This document shows positions 16,167 to 25,286 of a DNA stretch of 25,672 bases, piece after piece. How positions within the stretch are numbered: the first letter of the stretch is position 1; each line of letters begins with the position of its first letter. The notes beneath the pieces were generated by a model. The model was given only the letters and a program-made list of their open reading frames with translations. It did no database searches and was not told the DNA's origin. A program made the position numbers and the translations under genes. This DNA is from Candidatus Tectimicrobiota bacterium (GTDB taxonomy: Bacteria > UBA8248 > JACPRG01), in assembly GCA_016190025.1 (NCBI GenBank), contig JACPRG010000163.1, positions 1 to 25,672 on the forward strand. Direction: 5' to 3'.

Positions 16167-17303
16167 ATGGTCAAACGAATCGGAATCCTCACGGGAGGCG
16201 GCGACGCCCCGGGCCTGAACCCGGCCATCAAGTGGGCCGTGCGCGCCGCGCAAGCGCCCATCATCGTGAAGGATCAAGGCGAAAGGTTCGAGGTCTGGGG
16301 GATCCGCTACGGCTGGAAAGGATTGGCGGAGGAGGAATTCCGGTCCGGCCCTCCCCCCGGGGAGTGGGTGACGCCCCTGGACATCCAGAACGTCCGGACC
16401 TGGGACCGGGACGGGGGCACGCACCTCGGCTCCTCCCGCGTCAACCCCTACAACCCGAAGGACGACCGCTCCCGGCTCCTCCTGAAAAACATCGGGACCC
16501 TCGGGCTGGACGCCCTCATCGTCATGGGGGGAGAGGACACCCTGCAGGTTGCCTTCCGGCTGCATCGGGAGGGCGTCCCCGTCGTCGGCATCCCCAAGAC
16601 CATCGACAAGGATGTCCGGGGGACCGACTACACCCTCGGGTTCTGGAGCGCCGTCGAGGAAAACCACCGGATCATCAACAACCTGCGGAACCCGGCCGGC
16701 TCCCACGAGTTCATCTACGTCGTGGAGACCATGGGCCGGCACGCCGGACACCTCGCCCTGGAGAGCGGCCGGGCGGCGGGGGCAGTCATGATGCTCATCC
16801 CCGAGCACGACTTCGACCTGGACCACCTCTGCGAGATCCTGGTGAGGCGCAAGAAGGAAGGGGCGCGCTACGACATCGTCGTCGCCGCCGAAGGCGCCAA
16901 GCCCCGGGGATATCAGGAGATGACGCGGGACCTCTCGCGCGACGCCTTCGGCCACGTCCATCTGGGCGGGATCGGCGACTTTCTGGCCCGGGAGATCGAG
17001 CGCAGGACGGGGCTGGAGACCCGGAGCTGCCGGCCGGGGCACATCCAGCGGGGTCCCCGCCCGAACGTCTACGATGTGATCATTGGGCGAAACTTCGGCC
17101 CGGCCGCCGTGGAGCTGGTGAGGAGAGGGCAGTTCGGCCGCATGGTGGCGCTGCGGGACGGCAAAATCACCTCCACCCCCCTGGAGGAGGTCGTCGGGGG
17201 CCTGAGTCTGGTGGACGTGGAAACCCAATACGACACGGAGTGGCTGACGGCCTCGTGCAAAATTTTCTCGAAAGATGGTGAGCCGCTCGTCCGCATGTGG
17301 TAA
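16167..17303 (+). CDS. Phosphofructokinase with pyrophosphate-type signature (PPi-PFK, PfkA family)
   Basis: 378 aa; phosphorylates fructose 6-phosphate to the 1,6-bisphosphate in glycolysis. ILTGGGDAPGLNPAI opens the nucleotide/PPi loop (from residue 7). The active-site segment PKTIDKDVRGTDYTLGF gives catalytic Asp147, and ETMGRHAGHLAL (187-198) and GHIQRG (291-296) bind sugar phosphate. Two positions decide phosphoryl donor use in the family: GGEDT with Asp124 instead of Gly (GGDGS), and PKTID with Lys144 instead of Gly (PGTID). Both are the PPi type, so a reversible PPi-dependent enzyme is more likely than an ATP-PFK. The ATG at 16167 follows GGAAGGAG by about 7 nt; an in-frame extension to 16068 lacks such a site. 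The next gene, for a small exported protein, starts 77 nt downstream. Confidence 0.92.
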   Translation: MVKRIGILTGGGDAPGLNPAIKWAVRAAQAPIIVKDQGERFEVWGIRYGWKGLAEEEFRSGPPPGEWVTPLDIQNVRTWDRDGGTHLGSSRVNPYNPKDDRSRLLLKNIGTLGLDALIVMGGEDTLQVAFRLHREGVPVVGIPKTIDKDVRGTDYTLGFWSAVEENHRIINNLRNPAGSHEFIYVVETMGRHAGHLALESGRAAGAVMMLIPEHDFDLDHLCEILVRRKKEGARYDIVVAAEGAKPRGYQEMTRDLSRDAFGHVHLGGIGDFLAREIERRTGLETRSCRPGHIQRGPRPNVYDVIIGRNFGPAAVELVRRGQFGRMVALRDGKITSTPLEEVVGGLSLVDVETQYDTEWLTASCKIFSKDGEPLVRMW

Positions 17304-17380
17304 GAGTGGTAAGAAAGGGGAAGGAAAATCCGAGGCCGTCCCATGCGGCCTCCGCGAGGCTTCACCAGGAGGGAGATCCC

Positions 17381-17572
17381 ATGGACCGATGGACAAAAAC
17401 CGCCCTCTGGCTCATCGCGCTCGCCCTTTGGGGCCTGCTGCTCCGCCCCCTCGTCCTGCCGGACACAGCCGGGGCGGCCCGGGAGACCGTGAACGTCAAC
17501 ATCGCCGAGGTCGGCGGCTCGAAACTGAGCTTCAACGGGCCCATTCCGGTTGCGCCCGTCCGGTCCCCGTAG
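17381..17572 (+). CDS. Small single-pass or exported protein, unknown function
   Basis: 63 aa. A short basic start (MDRWTK) leads into one hydrophobic helix (about 8-26, ALWLIALALWGLLLRPLV), then a polar tail RETVNVNIAEVGGSKLSF ending in PIPVAPVRSP. AGGAGGGAG sits 5-7 nt before the ATG, a stronger ribosome binding site than most in the window, which argues that it is real. The tail could face the periplasm if the helix is an anchor, or be released if it is a signal peptide (TAGAA is a possible cleavage site). It follows the PFK gene by 77 nt on the same strand and may be co-transcribed. I recognise no named family. Confidence 0.65.
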   Translation: MDRWTKTALWLIALALWGLLLRPLVLPDTAGAARETVNVNIAEVGGSKLSFNGPIPVAPVRSP

Positions 17573-17592
17573 CTCCCCGGGCGCCCCTTTTG

Positions 17593-17608
17593 CGGCCGCG
17601 CGCGGCCG
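17593..17608. terminator. GC-rich palindrome between convergent genes (possible bidirectional terminator)
   Basis: A 16-bp perfect palindrome, CGGCCGCGCGCGGCCG, lies in the 73-bp gap between the stop codons of the small exported protein gene and yjbQ. A second palindrome, GGCCGGCC, is at 17626-17633. There is a short T-run on the upstream side only (17588-17591), so termination is a guess from position. Confidence 0.3.
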
Positions 17609-17645
17609 ATCCCCCGGCCCGGGAAGGCCGGCCTCCATCGTCCTC

Positions 17646-18044
17646 TCAACGCCCGAGGACCTGGACGGCCACGCGGCGGCGGCGCGGCCCGTCGAACTCG
17701 CAAAAGAAGACCCCCTGCCAGGTCCCCAGGAGCAGGTCGCCCTCGTGGATCAGGACGGTCAGGGATGGCCCGAAGAGAGAGGTCTTCACGTGGCTGTCGC
17801 TGTTGCCCTCGACGTGGCGGTAAAACCGCTCCTTGGGGGGCGCGAGGCCCTCGATCTTGGCCAGGACGTCGCGGGGGACGTCCGGGTCGGCGTTCTCATT
17901 GATGGTCAGGGCAGCCGTGGTGTGGAGGCTTTGGGCGACGACCGCCCCCTCGCGGACGCCCTTGCCGCGGACGATGGCACGAAGCCGGTCCGTGATGTCG
18001 ATCATCTGGTTCCGCTGGCGGGTTTCCAGTTGAATCTCCTCCAT
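17646..18044 (-). CDS. yjbQ: YjbQ/UPF0047 family protein (secondary thiamine-phosphate synthase-like)
   Basis: 132 aa, the family's usual size. The conserved core is complete: QSLHTTAALTINENAD with a following D..RD, RHVEGNSDSHVKTSLFG, and GTWQGVFFCEFDGPRRR near the C-terminus. The histidines and acidic residues form the conserved pocket of the trimeric YjbQ fold. E. coli YjbQ can weakly substitute for ThiE in joining thiamine precursors, but the physiological role of the family is unsettled and no thiamine genes are nearby. The ATG at 18044 is preceded by GGAAGGGGA with close spacing; an in-frame extension to 18083 lacks support. The gene is divergent from the PPOX-fold gene, 128 nt apart, and convergent with the small protein gene. 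Confidence 0.92.
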   Translation of the reverse strand: MEEIQLETRQRNQMIDITDRLRAIVRGKGVREGAVVAQSLHTTAALTINENADPDVPRDVLAKIEGLAPPKERFYRHVEGNSDSHVKTSLFGPSLTVLIHEGDLLLGTWQGVFFCEFDGPRRRRVAVQVLGR

Positions 18045-18126
18045 GTCCCCTTCCTTTCCCCCGGCCCGTTCGGGGCCGTCCACACAAAGCGCACGCGGCG
18101 TCCGCCCACTCGGAGGCGGGAAAATC

Positions 18127-18157
18127 TGCTATACTTTCTCCCGTCGCGTCCGCGACG
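18127..18157 (+). promoter_or_regulatory. Extended -10 promoter and leader hairpin of the PPOX-fold gene
   Basis: TGCTATACT (18127-18135) is an extended -10 (TGn plus five of six TATAAT) with no clear -35. Directly downstream a perfect hairpin CGTCGC/GCGACG with a GTCC loop (18142-18157) overlaps the predicted transcription start. It lies just 15 nt before the GTG start and could affect ribosome loading. Confidence 0.5.
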
Positions 18158-18172
18158 AAGAGGAGGGCGGCC

Positions 18173-18577
18173 GTGTTCCCATCCATCCCCACTGGGTGCG
18201 AGGATCTCCTGAAACGGAAGGTGTGCGCCCATCTTGTCACCCTCAACGAGGACGGCTCTCCCCAGGTCACGCCGGTGTGGTTCGATTACGACGGCACGCA
18301 CATCCTCGTCAACTCCGCGCGCGGAAGGAAAAAAGACCGCAACATCCGGCGGGACCCCCGGGTCGCCCTCTCCATTTTGGACCCGGAAAACGACTTCCGT
18401 TACCTCGAAATCCGGGGCCGCGTGGTGGAGATCACCGAAGAGGGCGCCATCGAGCACATCCATAAGCTGGCGGAAAGGTACCTGGGAGGCAACCAGGACC
18501 AGTATCCCTGGCCGAGGCCGGGCGAGGTGCGGGTGATTTACAAGATCGCCCCCGAGTGCTCCTCCACCATGAGCTGA
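18173..18577 (+). CDS. PPOX-class (pyridoxamine 5'-phosphate oxidase-fold) flavin/F420 oxidoreductase
   Basis: 134 aa split-beta-barrel protein, the usual size for the group. CAHLVTLNEDGSPQVTPVWFDYDG, then ILVNSARGRKKDRNIRRDPRVALSILDP, is the FDOR-B/Rv1155-like signature. In F420-binding relatives the basic RKK..N segment contacts the cofactor phosphate, so F420 is possible, but FMN cannot be excluded and no F420 biosynthesis genes are visible. YLEIRGRVVEITEEGA and the C-terminal RVIYKIAPE strand complete the barrel. The GTG at 18173 is chosen because AGGAGGG lies 5 nt upstream and a leader hairpin ends at 18157. It is a single-gene unit, divergent from yjbQ. Confidence 0.88.
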   Translation: MFPSIPTGCEDLLKRKVCAHLVTLNEDGSPQVTPVWFDYDGTHILVNSARGRKKDRNIRRDPRVALSILDPENDFRYLEIRGRVVEITEEGAIEHIHKLAERYLGGNQDQYPWPRPGEVRVIYKIAPECSSTMS

Positions 18578-18622
18578 AACTTTTCATCCCTCCGGTGGGG
18601 TCTTTAGGAGCACACCAAAAAG

Positions 18623-18631
18623 TGCTAGAAT
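18623..18631 (+). promoter_or_regulatory. Extended -10 promoter (TGCTAGAAT) for the glucan phosphorylase gene
   Basis: TGn plus TAGAAT (five of six) without a convincing -35; TTTAGG lies at the right distance with three matches. It is the third TGCTA-type promoter in 4 kb, about 100 nt before the ATG at 18735. Confidence 0.5.
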
Positions 18632-18734
18632 CGCGGACCTGCCGCTTCGGAAACGGGACGGCTGAGCGATTTCTCTGCCAGTGGGTTGCTTTCGCTGCTT
18701 TTCCCGTCCATCGTGGACCGCTTATGGAAACGTG

Positions 18735-20960
<2,226 letters not shown>

Positions 20961-21160
20961 CCGGAGCGGCTCTGTCTCCAACCGGACGGCCGGCCTTGCG
21001 GGGAACGCCGGGGCGCGCCGTCCGACGAGGACCCCCGCGGGAAATCCACCCTTCATCCCCGCCTGGAAACAAAAGCCCCGTTCGGGAATACTGGAGGGTG
21101 GAAACCCCTTGCAAGGGCATGGGTCTTTTCCCCGGACCGGCGGCCTTTCCTGAAAAGACC

Positions 21161-21952
21161 ATGAGACAGCGGCGCAGGAGAGACAGACAGGCGGGCTGGG
21201 AGGCCCTTCTTCTGGCGGGGGCGCTTTTGTGGGCGGCTGCGGCGTTCGCCCAAGAGCCGGCCAAGGCCCCGTCCCTCGAAGGGTACCGGCCCGAAGACCG
21301 GAAATCGGCCGAAGAGATCCTGAAAAACGCCACCTTCCAGACGCGGCGGCGGATGACCTTCCGGGCCGACGTGAGGGTCTTTCAGTTCTTTATCGAACAC
21401 CCCGACTTCGCGGCGGCCGTCAACCGGGGACTGGGCCACGAAAAATTCCACGTCCGGCCGGAGAAAAACCACTACCGGATCTCTCACGGATACGCCCGGG
21501 GGATCTTCTGGCCGGTGGAGCGAAAGGCGGACCGCGTCGCCTACCTGGCGAAAGGGACCTATGAGCACCCCCTCTTCTCGCGGGTCGGTCTTCACCTTCG
21601 CGCCCGCTCCTACGTCGTCGAAACCATCGAAGGGGCGCCCTCCCGGAACCCCGAGACCCCCTCCGCGGAGCAAACGCTCTCCATCCGGGCCTACCTCTAC
21701 GTCGAGAATCCGGTTCCCCGCAAGATCCTCGAATGGATCGGCCCGCTCGTCCGCTGGGCCTTTGAGGCCAAGCTGACCGGGGCGTACCGGATCGCGCCCG
21801 AGCTGAGCGAGATGGCGTATGAGGACGGGGCGGGCTTTCTTCAGAAGGTTCGCGGGATTGAGGGCCTGGACCCGGATCGGCTCCGAGCCTTGGAGGACCT
21901 GGTGCGGGGGCAACCCGAGAGGAAGATTCCCGAGAAAAGGCAGGGAGGGTGA
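21161..21952 (+). CDS. Exported protein of unknown function
   Basis: 263 aa. An arginine-rich n-region (MRQRRRRDRQ), a hydrophobic core and AFAQ give a convincing signal peptide of about 30 residues. The mature protein is mixed alpha/beta with blocks KNATFQTRRRMTFRADVRVF, HEKFHVRPEKNHYRISHGYA, EHPLFSRVGLHLRARSYVV and SIRAYLYVENPVPRKILEWI. A last helical part runs FLQKVRG to the end. No transmembrane helix, catalytic motif or family is recognised; a START-like or lipid/ligand-binding periplasmic role would be a guess. The ATG at 21161 gives the best signal peptide, but its ribosome binding site is poor, and in-frame ATG 21119 or GTG 21098 (after GGAGG) are possible. It follows glgP by 200 bp. 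Confidence 0.78.
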   Translation: MRQRRRRDRQAGWEALLLAGALLWAAAAFAQEPAKAPSLEGYRPEDRKSAEEILKNATFQTRRRMTFRADVRVFQFFIEHPDFAAAVNRGLGHEKFHVRPEKNHYRISHGYARGIFWPVERKADRVAYLAKGTYEHPLFSRVGLHLRARSYVVETIEGAPSRNPETPSAEQTLSIRAYLYVENPVPRKILEWIGPLVRWAFEAKLTGAYRIAPELSEMAYEDGAGFLQKVRGIEGLDPDRLRALEDLVRGQPERKIPEKRQGG

Positions 21953-21977
21953 ACAGGAAGCGCCGCCCCTGTGCCGA

Positions 21978-22019
21978 AGACCGTCAAGGCCCGGTCTTGG
22001 CCCGGCCTTGGGCCGGTCT
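21978..22019. terminator. Inverted repeat between convergent genes (possible bidirectional terminator)
   Basis: Outer arms AGACCG (21978-21983) and CGGTCT (22014-22019) enclose inner arms CAAGGCC (21985-21991) and GGCCTTG (22004-22010). It lies in the 85-bp gap between two converging stop codons. No U-run follows on either strand, so an intrinsic terminator is uncertain. Confidence 0.4.
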
Positions 22020-22037
22020 GGGGGGAGCGGAGGACGC

Positions 22038-24665
22038 TTATTCTCTCGCGGAGCCTTTCGGGGTCGCTCGGAAGAGGCCGCCGGGGCGGGGCCCGCGGGG
22101 GTCCGAGGCGGAGCCTTCCAGAACCTTGTTCACCGCGCTGGACAACTGCCGCATGGTGAAGGGCTTGAGCAGCACGCCCTCCAGGCCCAACCGCTCGGGG
22201 AGCTCTTCCTCGGCTTCATCGCGCTTGCCGGTGACCAGCAACACGGGGGCGGGAACGCCGCGGTTCTTAATCGCCTGGATCGTCTCCAAGACAGTCGACT
22301 CTTTGAGGTCGATCAGGACCAGGTCATACACTTCCCGTTGAAGCCTCTCCTCCATCTCCGCGGCGTCGCCGACGCAATCCGCATCGACCCCGATGGAGTG
22401 GAGCATGTCCCGTACCGTTTCCCGGGTCTGTTCGTTGTCCTCCATCAGGAGGGCCTTCACCTTTCGCCGGAAAGAGGCCTGATCCTCCAGGGAGTTGTTC
22501 TTCGAGATTTCACCCCTCCACCGGGGCAGTTGGGCCTCAAAGGCACTGCCTTCCCCGGGCCGGCTGGAGACCTTGAGGTCCCCGCCGTGATTTTTCAGGA
22601 TGGTCCGGCTGATGGTTAACCCGATGCCCGTGCCCTGCCCCTTTTTCGTGGTGAAAAAGGGATCGAAGATCCGGCCCAGCATCTGCGGGGGAATGCCGTG
22701 GCCGGTGTCTTTCACGCGGACGAACGCGTGCTTGCCCTGGCCTCCCACGCTGATCGAGACCTCCCCCTTCCCCGCCGTGGCGTCCTGGGCGTTCAGCAAC
22801 AGGTTGATGAACACCTCTTTGATTTCGGAGACGTTTCCCAGGGCGAGCCAGGGTCCGCCGGGCTGGACCTCCAGCGTGATCTCGCGCCCCCCCGACCGGC
22901 CCGCGCCCTGCTGGCCTTGGAGCTCCAGGACCTCCCGCGCCAATTGCTCCAGGTCGAGGACGTTTTGCCGGTTCCCGGAAAGCGTCCGGCCGAACTTCTT
23001 CCGATACCGGGCGATCAGGTCGGCCGCGTCGGTGGCCGCGTTCTCAATGCTCTGAAGCCGCTTCTTCTTTTCCGGGTCCTTCTCCCGCAACTGCAGGAGC
23101 TCGGCCTGCCCCAGGACGCCGGTGAGCAGGTTGTTGAATTCGTGGCCGATGACCGCCAACACCTCTTTGAAAAGCTGATAATCCCTCTCGGACCCGCCGG
23201 CCGGTTCCGAAGGGCCGCCCTCCGCGGGCTGCTCGGTCCTCGGGGGAGCGGCCGGCATGCGTTCCAATTTCTCATCCACCAAAGCGCGCAGCCGGGCCCG
23301 CTCCAAGGCCGGAGCGCCCATTTGGGCGAAGAGCGTCATGTCCGCGGTGGTGTTCCGATGGGGAGAGCAACGGAGGGGATCGTACCAGGCGGTCATGTAT
23401 CCCACCACTCGCCCGCCCGCCACCAGCTGAACCCGGTCCCCCTCGATCCAGCCCTCGGCGACCACGAACCCCTTGTTGGACTCCTTCTGGGTAATGTTGA
23501 TCTCGGTCTTGACATCCTCCTGGTCGCACCGGCGGGCGATCGCCTGCAAGAAGCGTCCGCCTCCGACGAAAACCAGAAGCGCGACGGCGTCGGCATCGAC
23601 GCCCCGCAGGGTCCCCGCCGCGACGGTCTGCGCGACGTCGGTCAGGTGAATGATCGGCTGGAGGCTCTCCCCCATCGCCGCCAACGCCTCGACCACGGAG
23701 TTCCTGCGCTTCAGGGCGGCCCAGGCCTGGTGGACCTTCCGGCTCATCCTCCCCAGCTGCTGGTTGGACCTCTGGAGGACTTCCAGCAACAAGTCCGCCG
23801 AGGGCTTCACCACGTCGAACAGGGAAAGCGACTCTTGCAGCTCCTCCCGCAGCTTTCGGTACACGTCCTCGACCGGAAGGCCCAGGCGTTCCATCTCCTC
23901 CCGATCGGCCGCCAGGAAACCCGCCTCCGGGTCCGCCGACAGGCCGTAATGGTTGCAGATCCAGTCGGCGACGTGGACGCCGGCCAGGACGAACCGGATA
24001 TCCTCCGGGCCGGTGTAGACGGCGGGCTGGTGGTGCAGCCAGACGACGTCCCGCAGAGAAGCCGGAAGATTCCATTTCTCGGCCAGCAGCTTGCCGACCA
24101 CCACGTGATCCACCCCCACGCTTTTGCGCTCCGCTTCCAGCGCGCTGAGCTGCCGGGAGCGGCCCAGGGCCACCACCTTCGCGTAACTCTCGGGCACGAG
24201 CTCGTTCAACACCGCCTTGCCGACGTCGTGAAGCAGGCCCGCCACAAAGGCGATCTCAGCGAGCGCGGGGTGCTTTTTCGCACAGATGATCCGAGCCCCG
24301 GTGGCGCAGGCGAGAGAATGGAGCCAGAAGCGGCGGGGATCGAACGTCGGACTCTCCTCCTCTTTCCCGCCGGCGAAAATCTTCAGGACCGAGACGCTCA
24401 GCACCAGCATCTTGACGGCGTCCAGCCCGACGGCCACAACGGCGTCCTTGACGGTCTGGACTTCCTGGGCGCGGTGGTAAAAAGCGGAGTTGGAGAGCTT
24501 GAGGAGCTGTAGGGTGAGGCCCTGGTCTTTCTCGATGAGGCGGGCGATCTCCGAGGCGCCGACCCGTTCTTTCTGGACCTTCTCCAGCAGCTCGATGGCG
24601 ACGGAAGGAAGACTCGGCAGTTGATCCAGCTTCTCAAGGAGGACTTGGATATCCAGGCGGTCCAC
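22038..24665 (-). CDS. HDOD - GAF-like - histidine kinase - receiver fusion protein (hybrid sensor kinase)
   Basis: 875 aa, soluble. Residues about 8-290 form an HDOD domain with the HD pair retained (GLLHDVGK, His146-Asp147). A GAF-like sensory part follows (about 325-465) and then a Pro-rich linker. The dimerisation/phosphoacceptor helix is AVIGHEFNNLL with His508. The ATPase domain shows the N box (EVFINLLLNAQDA, Asn621/Asn625), G1 (VKDTGHGIP) and the F and G2 boxes (FDPFFTTKKGQGTGIGL, 667-683). A C-terminal receiver (about 736-848) has acidic MEDNE, phosphoacceptor Asp786, Thr812 and Lys834. All catalytic positions are intact. GTG at 24665 follows GAGGAAGAG. No DNA-binding output or partner regulator is adjacent; signalling may pass to a separate phosphotransfer protein. 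HDOD domains are linked with motility, stress and nucleotide signalling, but the input is unknown. Confidence 0.93.
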   Translation of the reverse strand: MDRLDIQVLLEKLDQLPSLPSVAIELLEKVQKERVGASEIARLIEKDQGLTLQLLKLSNSAFYHRAQEVQTVKDAVVAVGLDAVKMLVLSVSVLKIFAGGKEEESPTFDPRRFWLHSLACATGARIICAKKHPALAEIAFVAGLLHDVGKAVLNELVPESYAKVVALGRSRQLSALEAERKSVGVDHVVVGKLLAEKWNLPASLRDVVWLHHQPAVYTGPEDIRFVLAGVHVADWICNHYGLSADPEAGFLAADREEMERLGLPVEDVYRKLREELQESLSLFDVVKPSADLLLEVLQRSNQQLGRMSRKVHQAWAALKRRNSVVEALAAMGESLQPIIHLTDVAQTVAAGTLRGVDADAVALLVFVGGGRFLQAIARRCDQEDVKTEINITQKESNKGFVVAEGWIEGDRVQLVAGGRVVGYMTAWYDPLRCSPHRNTTADMTLFAQMGAPALERARLRALVDEKLERMPAAPPRTEQPAEGGPSEPAGGSERDYQLFKEVLAVIGHEFNNLLTGVLGQAELLQLREKDPEKKKRLQSIENAATDAADLIARYRKKFGRTLSGNRQNVLDLEQLAREVLELQGQQGAGRSGGREITLEVQPGGPWLALGNVSEIKEVFINLLLNAQDATAGKGEVSISVGGQGKHAFVRVKDTGHGIPPQMLGRIFDPFFTTKKGQGTGIGLTISRTILKNHGGDLKVSSRPGEGSAFEAQLPRWRGEISKNNSLEDQASFRRKVKALLMEDNEQTRETVRDMLHSIGVDADCVGDAAEMEERLQREVYDLVLIDLKESTVLETIQAIKNRGVPAPVLLVTGKRDEAEEELPERLGLEGVLLKPFTMRQLSSAVNKVLEGSASDPRGPRPGGLFRATPKGSARE

Positions 24666-24823
24666 GGCTCACTCTTCCTCAGCGCGCAACATCAAGGACA
24701 CCTTCCGAAATTTCCCCTCCGGTACTCAGAGATCAGCCGGATCCGCCCTTTCACCCGGAAAAAAATGCCCACCAATTTCCGCGCAACCCCTTCCGGAAGG
24801 CTTCGACAACCGCTTCCATCAGG

Positions 24824-24845
24824 CATCGGGGCGGAATCCCCGATG
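24824..24845. other. Perfect 8-bp hairpin in the gene-free region
   Basis: CATCGGGG and CCCCGATG flank a 6-nt loop. Neither strand shows a following U-run, so it is not an obvious terminator. It lies about 160 nt upstream of the HDOD-kinase start and could be an operator or part of a transcript leader. Confidence 0.35.
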
Positions 24846-24945
24846 AAAATGTGCAAAAGGAATACCACCCTCCCCCGTCCCATGGCACACTACCAGACGG
24901 CTGCGACGCCGTCAACCTGAGAAACCTCAATGCCCTTCCCGCTCC

Positions 24946-24974
24946 TTGACAAGGACCTTTCCCCACAAAAAAAT
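24946..24974 (+). promoter_or_regulatory. Promoter candidate in front of the structured region and membrane gene
   Basis: A perfect TTGACA (24946-24951) is followed by exactly 17 nt and AAAAAT (24969-24974, four of six). A transcript from here would carry about 305 nt of leader before the ATG at 25287. Confidence 0.4.
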
Positions 24975-25286
24975 CAGCTTGCTTCGCCCCCCTGGGCGTT
25001 CGCATATAGGGCGCTGGGCGCAAGGGAGGGGCGGCAGAGAGGTCGCGTGCCCGGCTCTGCGCCGAAACGTCCCAAAGCGAAGGCGGGGCCGCAAAATCGG
25101 CTTCCGGGAACCCTCCCGTGTCTAATCCGAAGGGAAGGCACCCAGGTGCAAGCCCCTTCGCTGCCCGGGTCTCGACATACATGAGGGCGCTCGAGGATGC
25201 CTCCCGGCTGTCGCAGCAGGAATAAGCGGCTGACAACTCGATAAAGGGGACGCCTGAGCCTCCCTGGGGATTCGAGAGGCAATTTG
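24975..25286 (+). other. Gene-free stretch with stacked inverted repeats (possible structured leader RNA or repeat)
   Basis: No credible gene is seen in either strand of 24666-25286. This part holds several stems: GGC-G-GCAGAG with CTCTGCGCC (25030-25063, one bulge), GCCG/CGGC (about 25089-25102), and CGAAGGG/CCCTTCG (25128-25134 with 25154-25160) enclosing GCACC/GGTGC (25138-25149) across an A/G-rich internal loop. I do not recognise the conserved cores of cobalamin, c-di-GMP, TPP or SAM riboswitches. It could equally be a dispersed non-coding repeat. Confidence 0.4.

Noticed and set aside
25030..25160. Known riboswitch in the leader before the membrane gene
   Set aside because: Conserved cores expected for cobalamin, c-di-GMP, TPP, SAM or glycine riboswitches are not visible; only unassigned stems remain.
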